DNA of 64,000 bases from Aliidiomarina celeris (GTDB lineage Bacteria; Pseudomonadota; Gammaproteobacteria; Enterobacterales; Alteromonadaceae). The translations under genes were made by a program, and so were the position numbers. The stretch lies in the NCBI RefSeq assembly GCF_003316875.1, contig NZ_QMIL01000004.1, positions 1-64,000 of the forward strand. The letters are read 5' to 3'. Under the pieces are notes generated by a model. That model was not told the DNA's origin and searched no databases. It worked only from the letters and a program-made list of their open reading frames with translations. Positions 26,710 through 35,600 of this stretch are shown here, piece by piece. Every line of letters starts with the position of its first letter. Position 1 is the first letter of the stretch.

Positions 26710-26822
26710 TACTCTTGATCTTGAAAATCTGTCGGCGAAGTTTGTTAGAAACACGCGTAAAAGTCACAAAAAAGACATGAAACTGTTCAAAAAGTGTCAT
26801 AGAATACGCGCGTTTTAGTTCT

Positions 26823-26849
26823 AAGGTAATATCCGGTAGTTATTACCTT
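26823..26849 (+). other. Hairpin in the 5' leader of the Oar-like receptor mRNA
   Basis: A perfect inverted repeat with 9-bp arms AAGGTAATA (26823-26831) and TATTACCTT (26841-26849) and a 9-nt loop, 56 bases before the ATG. No T tract follows, so it is not an intrinsic terminator. It may stabilise the mRNA of this highly expressed type of gene or bind a regulator. Confidence 0.55.
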
Positions 26850-26905
26850 CGGCGTATGAACTTCAAAGCACTTAATCTCACACACAAACTATGCAGGTAA
26901 ATGGC

Positions 26906-29900
26906 ATGACTAAGACGAAACTGACCCGTATTGCAACGGCAGTAGCGCTAACCCTCGGTCTGTCTGGTGTAGCAATGGCGGAAACTTCTTCCTCTATGCG
27001 CGGCCAGGTAGTTGGACCAGCAGGTCAAGTAGTCGCTGACACGCGCATCATCATCGAACACATTCCTTCAGGTACTCGTACTACGGCTGTAACCAACAGC
27101 TCTGGTATTTTCGTAGCTGGTGGTCTTCGTGTAGGTGGTCCATATCGCGTAATCATCGAGTCTGACTCCTATGAAGGTCAAACTCTGGAAGATATCTTCC
27201 TCCAACTTGGTGACGCTTATCGCTTGAATGCTCAGCTTGAAGCGCGTCAAGAGCAATACGAGCGCATCACGGTTACAGGGCGTGCAGTAAACTTCACTTC
27301 ACTACAAGCTGGCTCTTCAAGCACTTGGGGTGAAAACGAAATTCAAACATTGCCAACCTTTGACCGCGATTTGAAAGACATCGTTCGTCAAAACCCGCTT
27401 GCTACCGACCTAGGTGATGATAATCGTTCTTTGTCTGTTGCCGGTAACAACCCGCGTTTCAACAGCATTACTGTTGACGGTATTGGCCAGAACGACGACT
27501 TCGGTTTGAACTCTGGTGGTTACCCAACCAACCGTTCACCCATTTCAATTGACGCCATTGAGCAGGTATCAATTGAGTCTGTACCTTTTAACGCGCGCTA
27601 CAGTGGTTTTACGGGCGCACGTATCAACGCTGTTACGCGTTCAGGTACTAACGAATTCACTGGCTCTGTTTTCTATGAGTATGCAGGCGACGATTTAGCC
27701 GGTAATCCGAAAGCAAGCCGTTACACGCCAAACGGAAGCCGTCCGCAACTCGACTATAAAGAAGAGAGCATGGGCTTCAGCGTTGGTGGTCCTTTAATTA
27801 AAGACAACTTGTTCTTCTTCTTGAACTACGAGAAGTACGAAGAGCCAACATCTATTGCACAAGGCCCTACTGGTTCTGCTGCGGTTGAACAGAAAGACAT
27901 CGACCCGTCGGTAATTTCTGAAGTTCAGCGTATTGCAAGCGAAGTGTATGGCGTAGACGCAGGTGACTGGAATGTTCAGCCTGATCAGAAAGACGAAAAA
28001 ATCCTTCTGAAACTCGACTGGAACATTAACAACGATCACCGTGCAGCCTTTACTTACCAGCGCGCAGAAGACCAAGCGGCGAACAACACCACTACCGGTG
28101 GTAACTCGAGCTTGAACCTGCAATCTCGCTGGTACACGCGTACGCAAGAAATGGACAACTACGCGTTGCAAGTGTACTCAAACTGGTCAAACAACTTCAG
28201 TACTGAGTTTAAATACTCAGTAAAAGATGTTGTGACTGGTCAAGACCCGGCTTTGGGTTTGAACATGGGTCAGGTTGAAGTTCGCTTTACTGAAGAAGAG
28301 AACAACGGCGGCCCAGACGGAACAATCAATATTGGTCCAGATCGTTCACGCCATGCTAACCAGCTAGAAACTAAAACCACTGATTTGCAATTACATGGTG
28401 AGTACCTACTCGACACCCACCACATTCAATTTGGTTTCGAGCAACAAGAAATCGACGTATTCAACTTGTTCGTACAGAACTCTTTGGGTGTTTTCCGTTT
28501 CTTAAGCTTAGAAGACTTTGAAAACCGTTTTGCGGATCAAATCCAGTATCAGAACGCGTTCACTAACGTAACGAACGACGGTGCAGCATCGTTTAAATAC
28601 GGCAGCACAGCGTTGTACTTGCAAGACACGTGGGATGTAACGTGGGACTTAACCTTGAACTTCGGTTTACGCTACGAGCGCTTCAATTCAGACGATCGCC
28701 CAGCGTTTAACCAGAACTTCTTCGACCGTTATGGCTTCAGCAACACCAACAACATGGACGGTTTAGACTTGTTGTTGCCACGCTTTAGCTTTAACTACGA
28801 GTGGACAGACAACATCACGGTACGCGGTGGTATTGGTCAATTCGCAGGTGGTCGCCCGAACGTATGGATTTCGAACGCATATTCAAACGACGGTGTAACT
28901 ATTGTTGCAGCGCCAAACTTGAACGACGTAGAAAACGCAGACATTACCAATGTTCCTCAGGAAATGCGTGATGCACTTGCGTCTGGTGACGGTAACACCA
29001 CACCAATCGACCCGAACTTCAAAATGCCTTACGACACGCGCTATAGCTTAGCGGTAGACTACAGCGACTTGAACCTTGGTTTCTTCGGTGAAGGCTGGTT
29101 CGCGTCTGCTGAATTTATCTACACGGAAAAAGACCGTGAAGTAGCGTGGACTAACCTTACGAAAGTAGCATTACTCGACGACCAAGGTAATCAAGTGACT
29201 TCAATGGGTGGGCGCCCGTTGTATGTAGGCTGGGACCCGCTTGCTGGCGATCGTCCTACAACTATCGGTGGTTATAACACTAACCGTTACGATATCTTGT
29301 TAACCAATGTGTCAGGTGGCCGCAGTATCATCTCTACCTTTACTTTGGGTAATGCATGGGACAACGGTTTGAGCTTCCGCATGAGCTACACCAACCAAGA
29401 CGTAGAAGACATTACGGCGGGTGGTTCATCTACTGCGCACTCGAACTACAACTATCAAACAGCTGTGGACAAGAACAACCCAGAAGTGGGCCGTGCGTCT
29501 TACGAGATCGAGCATCGCTTAATGGCGACCTTGAACTACAGCACTGAGTTCTTCACTGGCTATAAAACCAACATGAGCTTGTTCTGGGACCGCACGTCTG
29601 GTCGCCCGTACAGCTACGCGTTGGATGCGTATAACTTCCGTGGCTTCGGTGACGGCAGCTCACAGAACTTGTATCGCTCAACCAACTACTTGCCATACAT
29701 TCCTACCGGTGCTGACGATCCAAACGTTCGTTACACTGGCGGCTTAACGTATGAAGAGTTCGCGGGTTGGTTACAAGCTGCAAACCTAACGCAATTCGCG
29801 GGTGGCTATGCAGTGCGTAACGAAGGTAACCGTGGTCCGTGGAACACCAACCTAGATTTCCGCTTCGAGCAGGAAATTCCAGGCTTGTTCAACAACCACC

Positions 29901-30142
29901 GTGGTTCAATTTACGTAGACATTCGTAACGTGTTGGCTATCTTCAAAGACAACCAACGCCATACAGTTAGCTTCTCAGACACCGGCATACGCTTAGCGTC
30001 TATCGGTATCGACACAGAAACTGGTCAGTATATCTACGGCAACCCGTTCCAAGGCTTTGACGACACAGCGCGTTCAGCAACAAACTACAACGCTCGTGCC
30101 TCTACTTGGACTGCGAAAATTGGTGTTCGCTACCGCTTCTAA
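26906..30142 (+). CDS. Oar-like TonB-dependent receptor with N-terminal carboxypeptidase-regulatory domain
   Basis: 1078 residues. Signal peptide to AMA (about residue 25). A carboxypeptidase-regulatory-like beta domain (about 30-115: MRGQVVGPAGQVVADTRI) precedes the plug domain (about 125-250: VDGIGQNDDF, INAVTRSGTNEF) and a large barrel ending in the aromatic strand IGVRYRF. This is the Oar/OmpA-related branch of TonB receptors, abundant in Idiomarina and Alteromonas, linked to peptide or large-substrate uptake. The ATG at 26906 is preferred over 26891 for the better signal peptide. Single-gene unit with a strong terminator downstream. Confidence 0.9.
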   Translation: MTKTKLTRIATAVALTLGLSGVAMAETSSSMRGQVVGPAGQVVADTRIIIEHIPSGTRTTAVTNSSGIFVAGGLRVGGPYRVIIESDSYEGQTLEDIFLQLGDAYRLNAQLEARQEQYERITVTGRAVNFTSLQAGSSSTWGENEIQTLPTFDRDLKDIVRQNPLATDLGDDNRSLSVAGNNPRFNSITVDGIGQNDDFGLNSGGYPTNRSPISIDAIEQVSIESVPFNARYSGFTGARINAVTRSGTNEFTGSVFYEYAGDDLAGNPKASRYTPNGSRPQLDYKEESMGFSVGGPLIKDNLFFFLNYEKYEEPTSIAQGPTGSAAVEQKDIDPSVISEVQRIASEVYGVDAGDWNVQPDQKDEKILLKLDWNINNDHRAAFTYQRAEDQAANNTTTGGNSSLNLQSRWYTRTQEMDNYALQVYSNWSNNFSTEFKYSVKDVVTGQDPALGLNMGQVEVRFTEEENNGGPDGTINIGPDRSRHANQLETKTTDLQLHGEYLLDTHHIQFGFEQQEIDVFNLFVQNSLGVFRFLSLEDFENRFADQIQYQNAFTNVTNDGAASFKYGSTALYLQDTWDVTWDLTLNFGLRYERFNSDDRPAFNQNFFDRYGFSNTNNMDGLDLLLPRFSFNYEWTDNITVRGGIGQFAGGRPNVWISNAYSNDGVTIVAAPNLNDVENADITNVPQEMRDALASGDGNTTPIDPNFKMPYDTRYSLAVDYSDLNLGFFGEGWFASAEFIYTEKDREVAWTNLTKVALLDDQGNQVTSMGGRPLYVGWDPLAGDRPTTIGGYNTNRYDILLTNVSGGRSIISTFTLGNAWDNGLSFRMSYTNQDVEDITAGGSSTAHSNYNYQTAVDKNNPEVGRASYEIEHRLMATLNYSTEFFTGYKTNMSLFWDRTSGRPYSYALDAYNFRGFGDGSSQNLYRSTNYLPYIPTGADDPNVRYTGGLTYEEFAGWLQAANLTQFAGGYAVRNEGNRGPWNTNLDFRFEQEIPGLFNNHRGSIYVDIRNVLAIFKDNQRHTVSFSDTGIRLASIGIDTETGQYIYGNPFQGFDDTARSATNYNARASTWTAKIGVRYRF

Positions 30143-30177
30143 TAAGCGCGTAAGCTAAAAACCAAATAACCAAATAC

Positions 30178-30207
30178 AAACGGCTCCCTCGGGAGCCGTT
30201 TTTTTTT
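30178..30207 (+). terminator. Rho-independent terminator of the Oar-like receptor gene
   Basis: Arms AAACGGCTCC (30178-30187) and GGAGCCGTTT (30192-30201) with loop CTCG, running into an unbroken tract of T to 30207. It begins 36 bases after the stop codon. Confidence 0.95.
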
Positions 30208-30224
30208 CGGTGCGGAATGTGCGG

Positions 30225-30480
30225 GGTGCCGTACCTACGGTGGAACCGGAATCGTAGGCGCGTGCCTTCTTTTGCGTAAAGGCCGCGCGTAAACCCATGC
30301 CGGAATTCGAAATTGTGGAATGTACGGCGGTGCCGTACCTACGCGCGCGCGGTGCCATCTTAGGCGCGTGCCTTCTTTTGCGTAAAGGCCGCGCGTAAAC
30401 CCATGCCGGAATTCGAAATTGTGGTAGGTACGGAGGTGCCGTACCTACGCGCGTGCTGCTTTTGCTTAAGGTCGGCGTGC
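30225..30480. repeat. Tandem intergenic repeat of about 105 bp, 2.4 copies
   Basis: GGTGCCGTACCTACG recurs at 30225, 30329 and 30435 (periods 104 and 106). A 64-bp block beginning TAGGCGCGTGCC is identical at 30255-30318 and 30361-30424. Within the block, GCGCG-t-GCCTT pairs with AAGGC-CGCGC (10 bp, one bulge). Between blocks lies the palindrome GTAGGTACGG/CCGTACCTAC (30424-30448). A degraded third block (30449-30480) covers the end of the next gene. It fills the space between the receptor terminator and the tricorn gene. Confidence 0.85.
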
Positions 30481-33400
30481 GGGGTCAGAGCCGTGGGGGC
30501 GGTCCAAGCTCCCCGGCACTAAAGGTTGTACCGGATTACGTTGAAGTAACTGGCGTAATACCTGAATGCCGCGCTCGAGCTGTGCATCCTGGCCGTTAAA
30601 GGTGGCATGAGGTAAGTTGTCGACATAAATGTCGGGTTCAACGCCATAACCTTCCACAACCCAAGTGCCGTCCATCGCGTGGGTGGGCGTTTCAGCAACT
30701 CGCGCTACGCCGCGATCGGCCAGTGTGTTACGACCCGAGAGCCAAACGCCCGCGCCTGCTGTGCGGGTACCAACGAGAGGCCCTAAGCCAAGAGTTTTAA
30801 CGCCGCCGGAGAAGGTTTCTCCGTCGGAGTAGGTAAGCTGGTCGGTTAAAACGACCAATTGCCCGCGGAAGGTTTGCTGCATATTGGTATAGCCTTCGCC
30901 TTGGCGGGGCTGCCAGAACATCCACGCGCGGCGTAGCAGCTTTTCAATAATCCAGCTGTCGATATTACCGCCTCGGTTACGGCGTACATCGATTACCAAA
31001 CCATCTTTATCAACGTTGGCATAGAACTCTCGCGCAAAGCTCGCCACGTCGTTAGGCCCCATGGCATACAAATGTAGGTAACCATATTTCCCGTCACTGG
31101 CCTCTTCAACCTTGGCTCTATTGCGCTGCACCCAGTCTTCATAACGTAATCGGTGATCACGTTGAATACTCACCGGCTCAATAATTTGGCTCCAGCGGTC
31201 GTTACCGTTCTGAAGCTCTACTCGCACTTGTTTACCAGCTTGGCCACGAATAGCTTGTGTTAAGTCACCTAAATGGCGAACAGGCTGGCCGTTAATATGT
31301 GTAATGACATCGCCAACACTGGCTTTTACGCCCGGCTGGGCGAAAGGTGCTGCGTCTGCAGGTAAGTCTGGGTCGGTTTGATAAATGTGCTCAATTTGCA
31401 AGCCGTTACGGTGTTGCGCGAACGCTGCCCCTAAACTTGCAGCAGAGGCTTTTTCACTGCGCTCAGAATACTCGCCGCCGCGAACCTGAGAATGCAAAAC
31501 GCTCAGTTCACTTAATAACTGGGAAAATAAGTCGTCGAGCTCATGCCGATCGGTAAGCCGAGCCACCAAAGGCATATAGCGTTCCCGCATTTCATTCCAG
31601 TCTACGCCGCGCATATTGCGGTCGAACAAGAAGTCGCGATGCATAAGCCAAGCGTCGTGGAACATTTGCTGCCATTCATGCTGAGGGTTTAACGCTATGC
31701 TCCACTGGCTTGCAGCGAGCCGCGCACTAGTTAAATCGCTCGGTGCGGCGGCCCCTGCGTCAACCACAAACATGTCGGTTGGGTTGCTGCGGCGGAAAAA
31801 CAAACGTTCGCCGTCGTTCGACAGTTGATAACTGGCCACGTTTGCGGCGAAAACGTCACGTTTAACGTCGGTTTGCGCAAACGGAATTTGCATTAAGTTC
31901 GGTGCACTTTGAGCCGCTCGCGCTTGTACGTAGAGCCGGTCCGCATTAGCACTCAAGTTATAGTAGTTATCGGGCTCTACCGGCACTTGCCATTGACGCT
32001 CATCAATATTTTGCCAATCCACACGGCTGGCGTTTCTGCGGGCATTGCGTTCTTCCAATGCGGCTTCGTTGTTGCAATGCACAACTTCGGTGGGAGCGGC
32101 AAAGGGGAAGCACGCTTGGCGTTTTAGCGAAACGGCCATAATTTGCGTGCGCCGATCGAAAAAAGCACCCATATTGCGGTCACCCCAAGGGCTACCTGGT
32201 TGTGGCCTGAAATTACGGTCGGAAAGGAAATAGAGCCAGTTGCCGTCGGCGCTAAATGCTGGCGAATAGCTCTCGTACTTGTTCGAAGTTACAACTTCTG
32301 TGCGTTGCTCTCCAAGTGAATATAAAAGTACTTGGTTGCGACTGTTTTCAAGATCAACCCGACTAAAGGCGAGTAGCGCGCTGTCAGACGACCACACCAC
32401 GTCATTCATAGGAGAGTGACCGAAAGCGCCAGAGTAGATCTTCTGGTTGGCTTTGGTTTCTAGATTCAGTAACCACAAGTTACCGTCTTTATCGTCGTGC
32501 GCTATATACTTGCCATTAGGCGACAAATAGAGCCCCCAGCGGAAGGTAGAGCCATTGCTGGTAAGCTGTTCAGCTTGGTCACTGCCGTCGGCAGCAAAGC
32601 GCCAAATTTCGTTTTCACCCGTGCTGTCATTTATAGCATAAACCCATTTACCGTCGTGGCTCACAATTGCATTGCGTGAGCGGCTCTGATCAGGCGTGTT
32701 TACGCTAACCAACCGCCGAGGCGCCTTTGCCGCTAACGCAACTTGGCTTCGTGCAGTAATTACGGCCTGTTCGTTGGCACCGCCAAAACTCACATGGTTT
32801 AAATAGTCGAGGGGGTTGGTGAGCCAGCGCTCTTGCCGTTGGCGGAAATCGCTCACCAGTTGTAAATCAAGCGCAGTGCTTTCGTTGTTACTCAAATCAA
32901 GTGCATAAAAGTCGGCACCCCGTTGGTACACCACAGTTCCATCGCTCAGTGTTGCGTCCCAAATTTGCCAGTCGTTGTAGCGCGTGTGTTGGGTGTAATC
33001 GGCTTCGTTATTTGCGCCCGTTGCCGCTACGCTCCATAAGTTCGGTGTGCCGTCGGCGTCGCTAAGAAAATAAACGCGGCCATTGTAATACATGGGCTTA
33101 CGCACCGAACCTGAATGGTGAGCCGTTAAATTAATGGCTTCTTCGCTTTCTCCAAGGGTAAAGCGCCAAATGTCCCCCATGGCTCCACCGCGATAGACGC
33201 GTGCATTATCACCTGTGGTTTGTAATCCAAAACGGGTAAAAAACAAGGTGTCGCCGTTACTATTCATGCTGCCTTCAATGGCATCAATTAAGGGTAAAGT
33301 GGTAACGGCTAAAGTGCTTGGGTTTACCGTGCGTAAAACCCATTGATTCGCAGGGCCCATGACATGATCGGTGGCATACATCAGCTCGCCGCTGGGTGTC

Positions 33401-33780
33401 CAACCCTGAATACGAACGCGGCTTTGTTCAAAGCTTACGCGTTTGGGTGTGCCGCCTTTTAGTGGCATTATATAGGCTTCGGGTGCACCCTCGTAGTTAG
33501 CGACAAAGGCAACATACTGGCCGTCTGGCGAAAGCGCTGCTTGATGCTCTTCTGCCTCGGTTGAGGTTAGGCGCTGCGGCGTGCTCTGCGCGAGAGTGGT
33601 TAGCCAAAGGTCGCCTTCGGCAGTAAAAACTAACTGCTCACCAACCAAGTGCGGTGCGCGAAAATAGCCGTCTTTGCTTTCAGGGGTAACGGCATTACTT
33701 GCGAATGCGGTGGGAACAAGTGCTGCACTGCCAAGGGCAGCGAGCACCGACATCGCCAAAAGGTTTAGGGATCGCTGCAT
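30466..33780 (-). CDS. Tricorn-like S41 family serine peptidase, exported
   Basis: 1104 residues. Signal peptide (to AFA, about residue 27). Beta-propeller repeats of the tricorn/WD40-like type follow (about 40-650, with many GxxLAFSRxD or PxFSADGxWLYF blades). Then come a helical C1 domain, a PDZ domain (about 780-865: VGDVITHINGQPV) and a C-terminal S41 protease domain with DVRRNRGGNIDSW and the serine nucleophile in YSDGETFSGG. It would degrade peptides in the periplasm or at the cell surface, plausibly feeding peptide uptake. The last residues PARRP and the stop codon lie in a degraded copy of the downstream repeat. Confidence 0.92.
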   Translation of the reverse strand: MQRSLNLLAMSVLAALGSAALVPTAFASNAVTPESKDGYFRAPHLVGEQLVFTAEGDLWLTTLAQSTPQRLTSTEAEEHQAALSPDGQYVAFVANYEGAPEAYIMPLKGGTPKRVSFEQSRVRIQGWTPSGELMYATDHVMGPANQWVLRTVNPSTLAVTTLPLIDAIEGSMNSNGDTLFFTRFGLQTTGDNARVYRGGAMGDIWRFTLGESEEAINLTAHHSGSVRKPMYYNGRVYFLSDADGTPNLWSVAATGANNEADYTQHTRYNDWQIWDATLSDGTVVYQRGADFYALDLSNNESTALDLQLVSDFRQRQERWLTNPLDYLNHVSFGGANEQAVITARSQVALAAKAPRRLVSVNTPDQSRSRNAIVSHDGKWVYAINDSTGENEIWRFAADGSDQAEQLTSNGSTFRWGLYLSPNGKYIAHDDKDGNLWLLNLETKANQKIYSGAFGHSPMNDVVWSSDSALLAFSRVDLENSRNQVLLYSLGEQRTEVVTSNKYESYSPAFSADGNWLYFLSDRNFRPQPGSPWGDRNMGAFFDRRTQIMAVSLKRQACFPFAAPTEVVHCNNEAALEERNARRNASRVDWQNIDERQWQVPVEPDNYYNLSANADRLYVQARAAQSAPNLMQIPFAQTDVKRDVFAANVASYQLSNDGERLFFRRSNPTDMFVVDAGAAAPSDLTSARLAASQWSIALNPQHEWQQMFHDAWLMHRDFLFDRNMRGVDWNEMRERYMPLVARLTDRHELDDLFSQLLSELSVLHSQVRGGEYSERSEKASAASLGAAFAQHRNGLQIEHIYQTDPDLPADAAPFAQPGVKASVGDVITHINGQPVRHLGDLTQAIRGQAGKQVRVELQNGNDRWSQIIEPVSIQRDHRLRYEDWVQRNRAKVEEASDGKYGYLHLYAMGPNDVASFAREFYANVDKDGLVIDVRRNRGGNIDSWIIEKLLRRAWMFWQPRQGEGYTNMQQTFRGQLVVLTDQLTYSDGETFSGGVKTLGLGPLVGTRTAGAGVWLSGRNTLADRGVARVAETPTHAMDGTWVVEGYGVEPDIYVDNLPHATFNGQDAQLERGIQVLRQLLQRNPVQPLVPGSLDRPHGSDPARRP

Positions 33781-33814
33781 AGCTCAGCTCCTTCATTCGG
33801 TAGGGTTTTACAGG

Positions 33815-34411
33815 TTAGGGTCCGCTCATTTTACCGAGCCCACCGGTCATGACCAGTTGCAAGGCCTCTGCGGGCTTCATGTCGACATTTCGGGTGCAGC
33901 TTTTCGGCACAATAATGGTGTAGCCCCCCACGTTGTAGGCCATGGGTAAAAACACCGCGAGTTGCTCTTCCTCGAGCAGCCCCGACATACGGTCACCTTT
34001 TATACCTGCTTTCTTCGTTACAATGCCAATCAATTCAACGTCGGATTGTGGGAGTTTAACGAGAACAACCGACTCGTCGGCAAAGTTCTTGCCGCTCATC
34101 ACCTCAATAATTTCTTGTAGCATGCCGTACAGTTGGCTGGCGCCCGGAATGCGGAGCAACACCTTGCCGGGGAGCTGCCAAATAGAGCGAATACCACGTG
34201 TGTTGGCACTAAAACCAATAATAAACACAATGGCCAAAAAGGTGATTAAACCAAGCCCCGGAAAGTACCAATGTTCCGTAATAATGGCTTGTAAAATGGG
34301 GGCCGCCCAGCCCTCCATACTTGAAATCAGCCAATACAGTAGCTGCAAGGTAACGGCAACGGGCAGTACTATTCCGAAGCCACGTAACAGTGCCTTTCCG
34401 AGCATTTTCAT
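33815..34411 (-). CDS. DUF502 family membrane protein
   Basis: 198 residues from the ATG at 34411, with GGTGA about 7 bases upstream; an ATG two codons earlier is also possible. Two transmembrane segments (about 8-30 and 52-75) precede a soluble domain with LPGASQLYGMLQEIIE and the FLPMAYNVGGYTIIVPKS signature of DUF502. The family is widespread and of unknown function. It starts next to the stop of the MAPEG gene, so the two are probably co-transcribed. Confidence 0.85.
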   Translation of the reverse strand: MKMLGKALLRGFGIVLPVAVTLQLLYWLISSMEGWAAPILQAIITEHWYFPGLGLITFLAIVFIIGFSANTRGIRSIWQLPGKVLLRIPGASQLYGMLQEIIEVMSGKNFADESVVLVKLPQSDVELIGIVTKKAGIKGDRMSGLLEEEQLAVFLPMAYNVGGYTIIVPKSCTRNVDMKPAEALQLVMTGGLGKMSGP

Positions 34412-34418
34412 AATCATT

Positions 34419-34850
34419 TCACCGCGTAAATAGTGTAATAAAACCAAGCACTAATAGTGCACAATTGGCGAGCCAAGACACCAGGAAGAACCACGTGCGG
34501 GGACTGGGGTTTTTTTCCGTTGCAATGGCGTAATAGAGCACCATGTGGGCAATACGGCCAATCACCATAATGGCGAGAAGCGTATGGACCCATAGTGGGT
34601 TCGAACCCACCAGAATGGCAAAAATAGCGGCACCTAGCATAGTGCCGAGGTTTTCTACTGTGTTTTGGTGTGTGCGCCACGCGCGGAACACAAAGCTACT
34701 ATGACCGAGCTCTGCTGCGGGCGCTAAGCCAGGAATAGCGCCGGGCATTTTTGCTTTCGCGCCACTGGCCACAAACGATTGCACCATTACCACTGAAATA
34801 AGAATGCCAAGCCAAAGAAAGCTGCCGGTATAGCTTGTTAGATCAATCAT
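34419..34850 (-). CDS. MAPEG family membrane protein
   Basis: 143 residues with four predicted transmembrane helices. The MAPEG motif RTHQNTVENL (about 66-75) is present, with a second family-typical region GRIAHMVLYY. Eukaryotic MAPEG proteins are glutathione-dependent; the bacterial substrates are mostly unknown. The ATG at 34850 follows GGGG at 5-base spacing and is preferred over an upstream extension lacking an RBS. Confidence 0.85.
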   Translation of the reverse strand: MIDLTSYTGSFLWLGILISVVMVQSFVASGAKAKMPGAIPGLAPAAELGHSSFVFRAWRTHQNTVENLGTMLGAAIFAILVGSNPLWVHTLLAIMVIGRIAHMVLYYAIATEKNPSPRTWFFLVSWLANCALLVLGFITLFTR

Positions 34851-34905
34851 AAAAACCCCTTTTTTAATTGTTGAACCACAGACTAGCGTATTTTCAGCCA
34901 AAGCG

Positions 34906-35571
34906 TTAGCGCCCTGGTTTTCGCAAAAGCACTACGTCGGCGCCAACGTATTCAATACGAAGCCCATAGTGGTTGGCGATCCATGCAAAGCTTGCTTCGG
35001 GGAAAAAACAAATATGCGTTGGGTCGGTGCTGTAACGCCATGTTGAAAACTCAGCGAGGCCTAATGGCCGCTGCGTCATAATGGCTAGCACGCCGTTTGG
35101 CTTTAACACCCTAAGTAAACGCTCGAGTTCATGTTGCGGAGCGCGTAAGTGCTCGAACACTTCAGTGGCGGTAATAAAGTCGTATTGCTGCTGCCACACC
35201 AAAGAGTTCTGTGCAAAATGAGGGTCGTACACCGCACATGGAAAACCCGCTTCTTCGAACATCAGGCTGAGCGCGGGGCCAGGCCCACAGCCGAAGTCTA
35301 AGCCGTTCGCTCCCGTTTCTAAACGCTCTGCCACAGGCGTAAAGGTGCGTGAGAGAAAAGAGCGGTAGCGGTGGTCGTGCGGGTTGTTCTCGTGTGTTGC
35401 ATAAAATGCCACTTCTTGCGCCACGCTCACATGGGCATATTCGGGTACAAAAATGAGCGCACAATTTTGGCACCTAAAATAAGGCCTTTTGTTCATTTGC
35501 TTACGTGTGTCTTGCCACCAACTGTCGGTGTGTTCTGAACTGCACAGTGGGCAGTGAATTACCGTTGCCAT
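34906..35571 (-). CDS. Class I SAM-dependent methyltransferase with N-terminal zinc-ribbon-like motif
   Basis: 221 residues. The N-terminus has CPLC (8-11) and CQNC, a zinc-ribbon-like pair common in Methyltransf_23-type proteins. The SAM-binding motif is LDFGCGPGPALSL (about 95-107), followed by TATEVFEHL and the FFPEASFAWIANHYGL segment near the C-terminus. Related enzymes act on small molecules or sugars, but the substrate cannot be told. It follows the same strand as MAPEG/DUF502 and is divergent from the hybrid kinase, 29 bp away. Confidence 0.85.
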   Translation of the reverse strand: MATVIHCPLCSSEHTDSWWQDTRKQMNKRPYFRCQNCALIFVPEYAHVSVAQEVAFYATHENNPHDHRYRSFLSRTFTPVAERLETGANGLDFGCGPGPALSLMFEEAGFPCAVYDPHFAQNSLVWQQQYDFITATEVFEHLRAPQHELERLLRVLKPNGVLAIMTQRPLGLAEFSTWRYSTDPTHICFFPEASFAWIANHYGLRIEYVGADVVLLRKPGR

Positions 35572-35600
35572 AAAAAGAGTTCCGTGCTGATATAGGCCCT

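Noticed and set aside
26664-26905. Fur box upstream of the Oar-like receptor
   Set aside because: No stretch close to the GATAAT-type consensus was found in the leader or promoter region.
30255-30424. Possible CRISPR array because of identical 64-bp repeats
   Set aside because: Only two full copies, repeat too long, spacer region itself palindromic and related to the repeat, and no cas genes in the window.
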